Assembly: GCA_002633005.1 (NCBI GenBank)
Contig: NMRA01000805.1
Coordinates: 1 to 64,000, forward strand
Source: Phoronis australis
Taxonomy: Eukaryota > Phoronida > Phoronidae
Direction: 5' to 3'
Length of the DNA stretch: 64,000 bases
Shown here: piece by piece, positions 22,240-33,800 of the stretch
Position numbering within the stretch: the first letter of the stretch is position 1
Layout: each line of letters begins with the position of its first letter
Notes under the pieces: model-generated
Databases searched by the model: none
Seen by the model: the letters and a program-made list of their open reading frames with translations, nothing else
What the model was told of the DNA's origin: nothing
Translations under genes and position numbers: made by a program

Positions 22240-23760
22240 GGCTTTTCATAACCTTTACTGCTTGCAAGCCGGAAGTTGAAATTTGGCAGAAAATTCAGAT
22301 ACAATTCAGACACTTTGGGTTTGCAAAAATGTAGCTGGTAGACACCTACCTTTCTCCTGATTTCCGTAATCTGGAGAGTTTTGGCCGTCGAACTTCATTG
22401 TCTGTCAGTTCGTCAGTAATCGCAGTGCAAATGGTGGCTTTGGGCCAGGATAAAAGCTGATGATGTTTGCTCGTTTTTAAAGTAGCCAGCTGCACTTCCC
22501 GTAGTCGTAAAAGATGGAAAATTGACGTTGTGCAGGGCACAACGCACGGTTCATATGTTCAGGTTTCGTACATCTTGTGGCACAGGCTGTTGGAGCTGCC
22601 AACTAAGACCTGTTTTTTCAAGACCAAAAACTGTTGCGTGCCACCCTTCTGTTTAGCGACTGAAAAATATGTTGCGATTTCAGATAGCCTTCAAACAACC
22701 TTAATAGCAAAAAATCTAGTTGGTGGCAACCTATTTTTACCATGGCCTGGAATCTTCAGGAAATTGGCATTCAGAATCTAGTGCCTTTAGCTTAGGTCTA
22801 ACAGTGACAGGGAAGTTGTGGTTGGGTTTACCTTTTGGACCTCGCATCCTCTTTCGGTGTTAGTGAAAGGGCCAAAGATATAAGACAGAATGAAGTTTCT
22901 GTGGCCATGCGTAGCGGTAGTAATGTGAAACGACTAAGGTGGCACTGAATAGTTAGGCTGCGGCCGCGGCCAATTTGCACTGCCAAAATATTGAAATTTT
23001 GGGGTAGGCCAAATGAGTTTGGGAGCATTTTGTAGGTGGGCATTGCACGTAGGCTCAGTGAATGTGGTTTGCTTGTATTTGTGAACATGCTGTGAATAAA
23101 AAAGGCCACTTTCTTGGCTGTAGCTGCACTCTTCTTCAAGATGGCGGCCCCCGGCTGCAATTGTGCATTGTTGGGTAGCGACCGAGAAATTGGCTGTGAT
23201 TTTAGGTAGCCCTCAAACAAGCAAGACTTGCCAAAAAACTAGTTGGTTGACAGTACTTTTGGACCACATATTCGGAATCGGTAGGAAATTTGCTTTCAGA
23301 CTAATGTTGGCTTTAGTCGTGCATCGACAGGGAAGTGGTGTTTTTGGGGTGAAAAGTGCCGATTTTGCATTTTTTTGCCCTTATTTTTCTTAGTCTAGCT
23401 TGGTTTTCAGTGGGAATGAAATGGTCAAAAATACAAGAAAGAATGAAGTTTCTGTGCTCATCTTCTGGGCTTTTTATGTGAAATAATTGAAAACATGCCA
23501 TTCTTTGCATCCTGTTTTTGACAGAGTGAAGAAAAGGTGACAAATCAAGTGACGTGTGTTTTGCTGGGCAAAACCCAGTGAGAACTGTTCTGTGCCTCCT
23601 AACGACTCGACAGAGTGGAAGAAAGGCAGGGAGTTCAGTGACGTATGCACCGCCAAACCCAATGAGAACTGAACAGTGCCTCCATGTGCCTAATATGCAC
23701 CTAACTTTAAAGGCCTGCATGTCCTTACATTATCACCACCGTCCACTACTCACAGTGAGT
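22240..23760 (+). repeat. dispersed repeat family C, longest copy
   Basis: Two related units sit in tandem: words such as CAAACAA followed by AAAAATCTAGTTGG occur at about 22690 and 23215, and AAGATGGCGGCCC at about 23135 (AAAATGGCGGCCCAC at 22044). The portion 22930-23590 matches 61460-62090 in inverse orientation (for example CCAATTTGCACTGCCAAAAT and GAGAACTGTTCTGTGCC). Smaller relatives lie at 10741-10990 and about 12460. Non-coding; class unknown. Confidence 0.6.
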
Positions 23761-24339
23761 GCTTGATCTCATGGATAATCCGAATACAAGCAATTAAAGG
23801 TTACTCGATTATGACTGCATGATAATGGCTTGATTACGAAACTATTACGTCATTAATTGAAAACGGTAACGACCTTACTCAAAACACGTTGGCTGCACAA
23901 GATGTGAACACAAGAGTTGCTCATCAACAGTATTTACACAACCAAACTTCAGTATTTTTATCGTAAATATTTTTATTCTGCCAAACATAGCATAATTTTA
24001 GTACATTTTAAACTTTTCGTTTTTAGCGTGCTAAACGTAGCGAAATGCAGCTTATTAATTCTAGATGGAAGTAACTATATCGTGTGTGAAAATTATGTCT
24101 AAAAATTTTAAAAAATAAATCAGTGATTATGTAAAACTCCGATCCAATTTAAAAGCAACTAATACAACGAGATTACGACGTTTCATATCGCCAATTAAAC
24201 ATTTAGCAATGTTTCTCAAGGTTTTAAATCTTAGGCCTGTTCAAAATTCCTGAATAATAGTTCGCCCGCCTTAAAGAATCTAGGAAAAAGATGAACACGA
24301 AAATTATATTCGACGAAAAGTGTTTTTCTGAGTCCACCA
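23761..24339. other. AT-rich spacer
   Basis: No gene or repeat recognised. Confidence 0.35.
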
Positions 24340-24890
24340 TTCCATCAAGTTTACAGTGGGGACACATTCTCCCCTCTGTATCGAGACCACTCTGAAACCT
24401 TCCCTTAAAGCGGCTATAAAGTTAACCCCATCAACACTCACTAGCAAACTTGAAAAACTTCAGTACAGGACCCTGAAATGTTTTCCAGGATTTTGCTGCT
24501 GGGTGGAGGATTTGCTACTGAGGTCGGGCATTCCCTCACTTGGCATACCTTAGGCGTAAGCTCTCTTTTGTGGTGGGCCGTGCACCACTTGTCTCCTAGT
24601 TTTATGTGGGATCTATTTTGAGGTGAAAAAAGCCTCGTACAATTTAAGATCAGCTGGTCACTTCATGTCACCACCAGTGGTTCGAGCATGAGTATGGGAT
24701 TAACTCTCTCTGATCTTATGGCGCGCGGATGTGGAATTCTCTACCCAGACATGCTAGGGCGAGTCAAACACTTAACGATTTTAAGAAAAACGTATGGCTT
24801 TTTTCATTGTAGCATGTATAGTGCCTTGTTTGTTTGTTTGTTTGTTTCAGATATGTGCCAATTATTTTTAAATTTCAATTGTCAGTGATA
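24340..24890 (+). mobile_element. degenerate CR1-like LINE, C-terminal RT remnant
   Basis: Reading across frames, the translation shows the classic C-terminal signature of CR1/L2-like reverse transcriptases: KLEKLQYRTLK, then LLLRSGIPSL, then KKASYNLRSA (24625-24660), then MGLTLSDLMARGCGILYPDM in place of the usual Gly...WNSLP motif. Several frameshifts and stops separate them. A GTTTGTTT run follows at about 24830. Confidence 0.55.
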
Positions 24891-25639
24891 AAAGCCACCG
24901 GCTAATGTTTTTTGTTTACCCCGAAAACTGACAATAGAGAAATTAACTATCCCTCCATCACAACTGAAAAAGAAATTTGATTTATACCACTTACCGTCAT
25001 GAAATTGGTTATGAATTGATCAAATTGGAGGTGATTTCAAGGCTTTGAAAGAAGTGGCGGTTCGTGATTTTTTTAAAGCAGCTGGAACGCGAAAACTCGT
25101 AAAAATACATTTTGAACAGATCGTGGAGAATTTACTTCTAGGGGATGCTAACGCGAGTGTTGCTCACGTTGAATATTGCAAGAATTTCTAGAAAAAGTCG
25201 CCAGGTTCACTATTTTTGAAATACATACGAAATATAAAGTCTTTCATCCCAATGCAACTTCAAATCCACCCCGCCTCCTAATAATACGCATGCTCTCAAA
25301 GAATTTCCCAAAGTGCATGATCGCCACGGTTTAGATTACATCAACGGTCGAAGGTAACATTTTCCATGTATGGGAAACTTGCTACGTCTACCATGTCTTG
25401 TCATACCTAATAAGGAGACGTGCTTTGCTTTGTGGGGAAAAGTGACGAGCAGTTGATAGGTCTTTTTTTAATTTTGAAACTAAAGGAAAAATGCTTTGAC
25501 ATCAACAGAAATTCAAAATCTTTACGAACAGGTTGTAAAAATACATGGTGAGCAGACTGAATTTTGTTTCAGTGGCGGGGAACTACTTTAAATATAGTCT
25601 GTTTTTCGCGTCCCAAGCCTCTTTTGAGTCTTGGCACTC
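24891..25639. other. non-coding spacer
   Basis: A donor-like ATGACG|GTAAGTGG lies at about 25000 on the minus strand without a supporting exon. Nothing else recognised. Confidence 0.3.
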
Positions 25640-25765
25640 TGTGCCCAAGAGTATCAGTGTGGATGTTAGTGGTTAATTGGACGGACGCCGCACGGACGCA
25701 GGACGGACGGACAGGGATGACGGCATAATACGTCCACATATAAATATGTGGGCGCATAAAAAGGA
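25640..25765. repeat. GGACGG-type repeat end, inverse of 8485-8580
   Basis: It contains GACGGACGGACAGGGATGACG-type sequence and the near-palindrome CCACATATAAATATGTGGGC; its inverse relative lies next to the CTAGTGGC array. Confidence 0.5.
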
Positions 25766-26032
25766 TGATTACTGACAGATATCAAAATTACAAAGGCAAT
25801 TTCTAAGATATAACAATATAATACAAGAGATACTAAACGATCTAGTTACAAATACACAGACAAACACAAATAAACATAAAAACACAGAAAGGCTATCAAT
25901 GAGGATGTCAGTACATAATAAGTCACTTGATTTTTTGTACAACAATAGCCTTTACCACGTTGAACCTGACCAGCTAGTGTTTTCTGCGCATGCGCCTATA
26001 GGTATAAACTTCATACCCAAATTACCATAATC

Positions 26033-26314
26033 TTAATTCATTTGTACCGTTTCCTCAAATAATTCATAATTTCTCAGGTATCTCCTTTTTCGGTAAACTT
26101 TCATCATTGTTTTAAATATATTCGCATGAAATTTAAATTTATCATAATATTTTTGTAGTTTGATAATTAATCTTTGCATAGCAATAGCGGTTTTTGCAAA
26201 TACTAGGACTAAATCATCTACAAATATCAGAAAATATATATTCAACATACCTATATTTTCACAGGAGCCTGGTACATTTTGTATATCACTTTCCAACTTC
26301 TTCACAAGTTTCAT
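26033..26314 (-). mobile_element. reverse-transcriptase fragment of a LINE
   Basis: The translated frame reads YFLIFVDDLVLVFAKTAIA followed by MQRLIIKLQKYYDKF and NIFKTMMKV. This matches the RT catalytic region of non-LTR elements, where the motif is usually F-A-D-D; here the Ala is Val. Downstream spacing to the N-x-x-K-T motif is as expected. Only the palm region remains, with no full ORF. Confidence 0.65.
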
Positions 26315-26569
26315 ACTTACTTTCGAGAGAAATTATTTGTTAATTTGCTCCGGAATTGAATAATTTATCAAAGACTTTGATGTTTTAATTATGAAAACCA
26401 GGAAAATTGTATTTTGCACGAATTAATCTTTTTAACTGGGTTGGTGTAATCTGGCATAATTTCTGAATTTTGGAATTAAGTGTCAGTGAAGATTCGATTT
26501 TTTGTTGTTTTCTGTACTGTAGCTCAATGCATTTTTGTTTTTTTTTGTATCCTGGCATCACATCTTCAG

Positions 26570-26830
26570 ATGTTGACTGTACATGTACTATTAGAAAATG
26601 TCTACAATTACGCGTTTTGTCCACATTCACGAAGGCCGAGTGCGAATCCAGTGTTCATCCACATCCCCAACCAGAACACGCATTGCCAGGCTATCTGGCT
26701 TGTAGACCTTAGCAACGGAGGTTCTATAAATGTTATGCTATCTGGTCGAGTACATGGTAAACAAGTGAGCCCTGTAAATTACTGGCGAATTTTCAAAGGC
26801 TACGAACCAACAGCTGTAGGCGCACAATAG
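26570..26830 (+). CDS. candidate terminal coding exon, unrecognised
   Basis: A long pyrimidine-rich tract and acceptor (ttgtatcctggcatcacatcttcag) precede an open frame that begins with ATG at 26570 and ends with TAG at 26828-26830, 86 codons. The peptide has a protein-like composition (for example NPVFIHIPNQNTHCQAIWLV and VNYWRIFKGYEPTAVGAQ). A poly(A)-like AATAAA follows at about 27014. No upstream exon was identified and no family is recognised. It could be a real last exon or a fragment. Confidence 0.3.
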   Translation: MLTVHVLLENVYNYAFCPHSRRPSANPVFIHIPNQNTHCQAIWLVDLSNGGSINVMLSGRVHGKQVSPVNYWRIFKGYEPTAVGAQ

Positions 26831-27656
26831 CCGGTTTCAGAAAGCCACGTAAATATGACAGATGTGTTTTTAACTTCGGGTGATTGACGGTAATTGGAAT
26901 CTGATGGCTTAGCTATATTTCGCCTTGACTAAAAGTGAAAGTCTAGTTAGGCCTTTTATGCGCCTAAAATTACCGTAATGGCGTTCTGTTTCCGTTACCA
27001 GCACTTCGAAACCATAAGCAAATAAAAAAAAAACGTTTCAGGGTTTTACTAAGGTTGGCCAGATCTAAAATTATGATGTCGAAAATGGTTCATGGTACGT
27101 ATTGCCTGTTGCTGCTTCATTCGGCAACAGATCAAGATTGAATGAGCTTGGTGTTAACTTTATACCCAAAAGGCTTCCTTTAAGAATTTAACAAACACAG
27201 CTAAAAAGTAGGCCCACATGACACAAAATACTAGCCACTGATAGAGTTTACTAGTTTTCATTTCATGCACTGGCCGGTTTGTGCGCGTGCCTTAACGGAA
27301 ATGCCCATTTTTGTTACAGAGCATCCTGGACACCTCGAATGTTTTCGTAGCCTCAAATTGTCCCTCGGAGGCGTTTCATACCTACGCATGTGCGACCTTC
27401 AATCAGAGCAGAAAGTCATGTGACTGTCAAAATCGGGAATGCCGACGAATGAGCCGAGATACGCCAGTGATTATGGCGTAATAACAGGAGGACGACCATG
27501 GACTAACTGACAGAATGATGTCGTGTGCTATGTAGATGGACATATGAAACCGGCTCTTGGCCAAATTTTAAATTTTTCATTTCTTAAAATTTTCGTTACT
27601 AAATACAGTGTTGCTGGTTTCGTATGTGTAATTCTTACGTGTTACTTGTTATTCTG
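26831..27656. other. non-coding spacer
   Basis: Apart from the AATAAA-containing A run near 27010-27030, nothing recognised. Confidence 0.3.
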
Positions 27657-27743
27657 TAGAAACAGGTAAAACACATTAAAATCCAGTAAAACATCTTTTA
27701 ATATATATTTTAAGCGAATTTTAAAGTGTTTTACCTGTTTCTA
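27657..27743. repeat. 26-bp inverted repeat, potential hairpin
   Basis: The left arm (27657-27682, TAGAAACAGGTAAAACACAT and onward) pairs with the right arm (27718-27743) with one mismatch around a 35-bp AT-rich loop. CTTGTTATTCTGTA occurs on both sides (27645 and 27778). Possibly a short MITE. Confidence 0.75.
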
Positions 27744-29258
27744 CATTTTACCCGGTCTCGACATATGTTATTTTTAACTTGTTATTCTGTATTATATTAG
27801 TGTTAGTGATTAATATTTTATGGTAAATAAACGAATCCCTTTTCTCTGATGATTGAAGTTCACACAAATTTTGGAATGAAATCTTCCCAGGCCAGTTATG
27901 AGCAGCGTGAATAATTTCGTATAATATTAGTCATTATCACTTCTCCACCATAAAAACTATAATTGCCGAGTTTAAACTTGTAACATCCTTTGAAGCAATT
28001 CACATGGCGTCAATGTTGTGTCAATCGCTGCCAGGAATGAATTGGCGACTGATACAGTTACGTTGAATGATATGAATGTACTTACGGGACCAAATGTACT
28101 CAAGTTGATTGAAAAATCCGCGCGCCTATCAAACATTAAATATTATAAATAGCTAAACACCAAAAATAATAAGCCCCTTAATAAAAAATTTGGGGCCAAA
28201 CCCAAGAACTGAATCGTCCAAAATAACGAATGTCACAATTTGTCATCTTGAAGACTAATAAAAATATCCAATTAGCTTATAAAGTTAAATTTAATTTTGT
28301 CCGTCTTCTCTTGTAAATGTGCCATTTAAAAAACCTTGATGTCCCAATCTGGTATGCAATGCTTTGTTTTTTGGAAAATGTAGCAGTGACAACAGGTGGA
28401 ACCGTTTAATTGAGTCGCCGGCCAGGGGCTGAGACGCAGATATGAAACATATCCGAGGGATTATTAGAGGCTAAGAGCGTGTTTTGGATGGCCTGGTACA
28501 TAGATTCTCGACTTCGAAAAATCGAATGCAATATTTGTTGTCCATAGATTGCCTCGAGGCTATTTTGTAGTTTGGACTACGGGAGGAAACGTACTCGAGT
28601 TCTCTTAAAATTGCGTCATCATCAGGTAATTAACATAATCCAGCCCAGCGTGTGTCGATTAAAAATGCCCACTTCAACAAAAAAGCTTACAATTAACTCA
28701 TAATTTCTACCATTTGAATTTTTAACCCAGATTGTGTCTTCCCTTGGCTTCATTGTTGTTGACTTTGGAATTTTTAGCTCATTGTATTTATTTCGGATTA
28801 CACAGAGTTACATGCTTAGGCCTACGCCTGTAGGTGTGACGGGAGCACCGTCTGTTTGTGGAGTCGTGAGTCAAGTTTGTTCGTTTCCAAATTACCGGTA
28901 GCTAGGGGTGTCTATTATTGGTGAATCCCCCTATTTGATACTTCCGATGACGAAACTTTCACTTTGCATTTTGATTGGTTTTTACATTTAACTAGAGACC
29001 CGTATTTATACGTAATTTGGTACATTCGCAGCGCGAATTCGCCCATAAAAATGCTCAGACTTTGGATTCTACCGGGTCTCATTTCTATCTGGCGAGAGTC
29101 TCACATTTTTAACTCTGTCGGGCCCCGTTTCTTTCCGGTTAGAGTCTCAGCCTTTTAAATTTAACTTTAATTAGGATCAACGTTAGCTTAAATTTTTTTC
29201 ATTTACTTGCCTTTGGGGACTGACGTAGATGATTTCGGAGTCGATGTTGACAATGACG
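27744..29258. other. non-coding spacer upstream of AP3S
   Basis: A short imperfect duplication (TCTCATTTCTATCTGGCGAGAG and GCCCCGTTTCTTTCC-type units near 29070-29150) is the only structure. No gene. Confidence 0.35.
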
Positions 29259-29852
29259 ACGGAAGCTAATGATGTGTTGTAAGTTTGTACATTTGTGATT
29301 TATATTTAGCGCATAATAAATTCATTATATATATCTACTTCTCTCTGGTTTCGCTGTCTATAAGTTGTCACCATGCTAGTATGCGATACGAACGAGTAAA
29401 AAAGTACACAACGCTGCAATTATTTTTATCAGCTACGAACAGTCGAACGTTAGATACCAAGTAAAGGTGCTAGTCGCTCCACCGATTCTCCTTGTATACG
29501 TCATGGGATTCAGCGATTGAGCATTTTAAAATATGCTGGTCAAATATTGCAGCTTAAAAAAATCCTAATGCAAAGCACGCCGTTTACTACGTAAGCCAAC
29601 ACCGTGAAAACAACAGCACACACGATGGCCGGCGCGGACGGATCGAGAGCCTCAAAGCCCGGCGTCAGGCTCACCATCCTGGTCCCGCGGCGAAATTATT
29701 GTAACGTCACGCCCACACGCCGCCCTACAACTGTTTAGCCAGTGTCTGAACAATAAAAGGTCAACAATGAGTCATGGTCCCACCAGCGGGATTTTATGAA
29801 TCCGAGCCATGTTGCAGGACCCCTGATAGCGACGAGATGTAGGTTGTCAAAT

Positions 29853-29872
29853 GTACGCCCTCTTGTGGCCGA
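29853..29872 (-). promoter_or_regulatory. CTCF-like motif upstream of AP3S (allelic pair at 30521)
   Basis: The minus strand reads GGCCACAAGAGGGCGTAC, a very close match by eye to the CTCF core. The second allelic copy at 30521-30538 keeps it unchanged. Confidence 0.4.
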
Positions 29873-30239
29873 ACACGACCTAACAGTTTGTCAGAGTCTC
29901 TAACTCGTAAAAACATCAGAAAACTTCANACGGAAGCTAATGATGTGTTGTAAGTTTGTACATTTGTAATTTATACTTAGCGCATAATAAATTCATTACA
30001 TATATCTACTTCTCTCTGGTTTCATTGTGTATAAGTTGTCACCATGCTAGTATGCGATACGAACGAGTAAAAAAAGTACACAACGCTGCAATTATTTTTA
30101 TCAGCTACGAACAGTCGAACGTTAGATACCAAGTAAAGGTGCTAGTCGCTCCACCGATTCCCCTTGTATATGTCATGGGATTCAGCGATTGAGCATTTTA
30201 AAATATACTGGTTAAATTCTGCAGCTTAAAAAAATCCAA

Positions 30240-30430
30240 ATGCAAAGCACGCCGTTTACTACGTAAGCCAACACCGTGAAAACGACACCACACACGATGG
30301 CCGGCGCGGACGGAGAGCCTCAAAGCCCGGCGTCAGGCTCACCATCCTGGTCCCGCGGCGAAATTATTGTAACGTCACGCCCACAAGCCGCCCTACAACT
30401 GTTTAGCCAGTGTCTGAACAATAAAAGGTC
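30240..30430 (+). promoter_or_regulatory. GC-rich candidate promoter region of AP3S
   Basis: This is the most GC- and CpG-rich stretch upstream of the AP3S start, 400-550 bp away. It contains a CRE-like AACGTCACG. An ATGGCCGGCGCGG frame exists here but the allelic copy at 29624 has a 4-bp indel that changes its frame, which argues that it is not coding. Confidence 0.3.
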
Positions 30431-30807
30431 AACAATGAGTCATGGTCCCACCAGCGGGATTTTATGAATCCGAGCCATGCTGCAGGACCCTTGATAGTGA
30501 CGAGATGTAGGTTGTCAAATGTACGCCCTCTTGTGGCCGAACACGACTTAACAGTTTGTTAGAGTCTCTAACTCGTAAAAACATCAGAAAACTTCCAAGT
30601 TCGGTCGCAGTTACAAAGAAGCTTTCAAAATAGTTTGCCATTGTAGATGGGAGTACGACTTTAAAGGATTTGACCTGTGTTCGCTCGAATAATTCGAAAT
30701 GTATATTTTGCCGACAAAAATCTCATGAATAGATACGTGGTTTCCGGTATAGCCAGTGGGAAGACCAAGTTCGAGGAAGTTGTCAATTTTGTGGCGTCTT
30801 CCCAAAG

Positions 30808-33800
30808 ATGATCAGGGCTATTCTGGTTTTCAACAATCATGGAAAGCCCAGGGTTTCAAAATTCTATGAATATTATGTGAGTATGTTTTACGTCGATCGG
30901 AAAACAAGTTGGTTGGCGACTCCGACGGAGACGAGTTCAGGGATATTATTCATTGTCACTGGTGACTGGGTCTAGGAATCGGATATTGTTTACTTTCAGA
31001 GATAAGATATTCCTGGCGTGTGTTCAGTAACGCTAGGGCCTACGCTAGGACCTAGGTAATATCTATCCAACGTCACGTGTTACCATTTAAATTACACGGT
31101 AACATCTCTCGTAGTCTTGCGAAGTTTTGCTTTTTAGTGAAGTCCTAGCATTACTGAACGGGATTCTGGACTGTGCCCTTGCGCCATTTGTGCGTGAAAA
31201 AATAAAATGGCACAAGTACATTGCAACAGTGCGTACCGCAGGTGCATTTTTTAAAATGCAACACTCTTCCGAAGATGCAAGGTTCTAGTCAACTTTGAGG
31301 CAGTCATGTAAAACACGACTCTGTTCATCTTATTTCGATTGGCCTTAGGGTTTCAGTTTCATATCTTACCAATTTAATTACTCTCCCTTTGTCTGGTGAG
31401 CACAAGGTTTTGAAAAAGGCATACTTTCTATCATCAAACCTGGTCAGGAATATCCCTGTACTTTATGTATTTACAGTAATCCGTCTCCAAAAAGTGGCAA
31501 AATCTTGAATCACAGCATAGTCTGTTGATATGTTCTGAATCCTCTCTTTGTGTTGATTCCAAAATGGATAAAACACATTGATTGTTCTTTTCTTACTTCT
31601 GTGGAAAGAATTACTTTCAGTATGCTTTTAAGCATTTCCCATCAGCGTGGTCTCTATTGATAATAACTGGTCACAATCTGATGCCGTCACAAAATTATCT
31701 TTGACTATCCCTACTCTAACCCTAACCCTAGGAAGGGTAGCCTTATCCCTAAAGGGGAGGGGACACAAACCCTATGAAAGTGCAGATGCCCAATGGCTAA
31801 GATTGAAGACCAGACTTTCTTTTTCGTTGTGAACAGTGTAATATGTGTAATATTCAAGTCATTTTACAAAATACCGTAGTATAGTAAGAAACGACTTTTT
31901 CTGAAACTCTGAATAGACAAGGTCAAAGAATTTGATGTTTCTGGAATCAGCATAAAAAGAAGCCAGAAAACACTTTAGAATTAACAAGTGGCTACGATTT
32001 AATAGTCAATTTGTAAGCAATAACGGTGTTCCATTAATGTCAATTGTCTGCACTAGTCGAATAAAGCAATTTCTCATTTTGAGAATCAGGCAATCACTGA
32101 CCATTAATGTCATGAAGCAAAATCTCCTTGTCGCCTTTTGGCATGATGAAAACATGTCTCGTGCCTTTTGTAGTGTTATTAATTGGGTTAGTGTTCAAAA
32201 CCGCAAATGTTTTTCAAGCAGAATATTGCTTGGAAGACAATTTGGTTAGTATAATTGGAACAGCTCCACTATTAGTAATGACAAGTAGCATTTCATCATA
32301 AGAATATGTTTATTGATGACCCCCTCCCCCCTACTTTCTTGCTTCCTTTGAAACTTTCTAAAAAATATATGGCAGTTGAATCATTCATTGAAAGTTTCCC
32401 TCAGTTAGTAAATTTTAATTGAACTGTAAAGAATAACAATTAATTCCGAATTGTAGTTTATAAAACCAGACACAAAGTCCTACTGACAATCTAGGAGTGG
32501 GATATTTTGTGGATATCAACCAGAAATTCAATGTATGCTTGAAAATCATCTTTAAATTGTTGGCTCCTATTGCAGCCTGAAGATATGCAGCAACAGATAA
32601 TTCGAGAGACATTCCAGTTGGTGTCCAAACGCGATGACAATGTGTGCAATTTTCTGGAGGGTGGCAGGTACGTATAGTATCAAAAACTTCCCTTAACAAG
32701 TAAAATATGTTATGCAAGAGTTTCACATGTTCCAAAGGAAATTCACTTCATACTCTATGCTATTTATATATTACGTTGCTCAACAAAATTTTACCCAGAA
32801 AGTTTCCTTATGATGAAAGAATAGTTTCCATGTCCAAACAGATAAAGTGTGTTCAATGGCCTTCAACTTGTCTGACCGGTATTGGGATGTGTAAATCAAT
32901 TGCATACTATTGCTCCCCCTTTTTATTATAAAAGGCAATTGCTATCATAGTAAAGTCATTTTTAGACCAGTTCAGTGTTCTCATTAAGATTAAAGTTGAG
33001 CTCGGTTTGAATGACGAAACGCTGTCAATCGCTGTGTTTGCATTTTAAGTTGCAAAGGGGAGACCACCGTTTTCTGTGTTCTGGGTGCGAAATTTAGTTA
33101 GGTAATAATTTCCAGCAAAATGTAGTGTACACTTGACTGAAGAATGTGATGGTTGTGACTCAACATCTTGCAGGTTGAGACCACTTAAAAACAAGTCTTG
33201 TCACAACTGGTGAGACAGTGGCTTAAAATTTGAGCGTGGGGTTCAGAATTTTGAGCATGGCCATCACATTCAAAAAGCCTGGAGAGAACAATGCAGTTTG
33301 TTGAAGATCAAGCTATTTGGTGATTTTCAAGCTTAGTCTACAAGTGTGAAGGAAATTGGGATTTTGACAAATGGGCAGTTGAATAGTGTGTTGTTGGTTT
33401 TGACTGTATTTCTATATTACTCAAGTGCCAATCATGTTTGTAATTTAATTGCCATTTCAGTTTAATAGGAGGCTCAGACTACAAGCTCATCTACAGACAC
33501 TATGCCACTCTTTATTTTGTGTTCTGTGTTGATTCTTCCGAGAGTGAATTGGGAATTCTTGACTTGATTCAGGTAAGTGACGTGGAGCCTCAGAAAACTG
33601 TTTCAGGTGGGTTTGTTTGTCTTGAAAAATCTCAGAAGTGTTTAGAATGAAGTCTTCTCTTCTTCTGATAGTCTCCAGCTTTCTTGAATTTACATTAACA
33701 CACTACAGTTTCTTTAAAATGCTGGTGAATCAATGATAAGCTTGTGTTTGCTAAGTAGGCAAAAGCTGATGTACATTTCAGAGACAAAAAATTGCAGGAA

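Larger units (their letters stand above)
29259..30597. repeat. duplicated segment at a single-N join, probable allelic overlap
   Basis: The sequence 29259-29927 is repeated almost exactly at 29930-30597, with the single N (29929) between them. The copies differ by scattered substitutions and a 4-bp indel (GGACGGATCGAG versus GGACGGAG). One contig ends and the next begins within the same sequence, so this is best read as two haplotypes left side by side. It lies just upstream of the AP3S start codon. Confidence 0.85.

Noticed and set aside
31716-31731. CTAACCCTAACCCTA telomere-like repeat
   Set aside because: Only about two and a half units; too short to mean an interstitial telomere.
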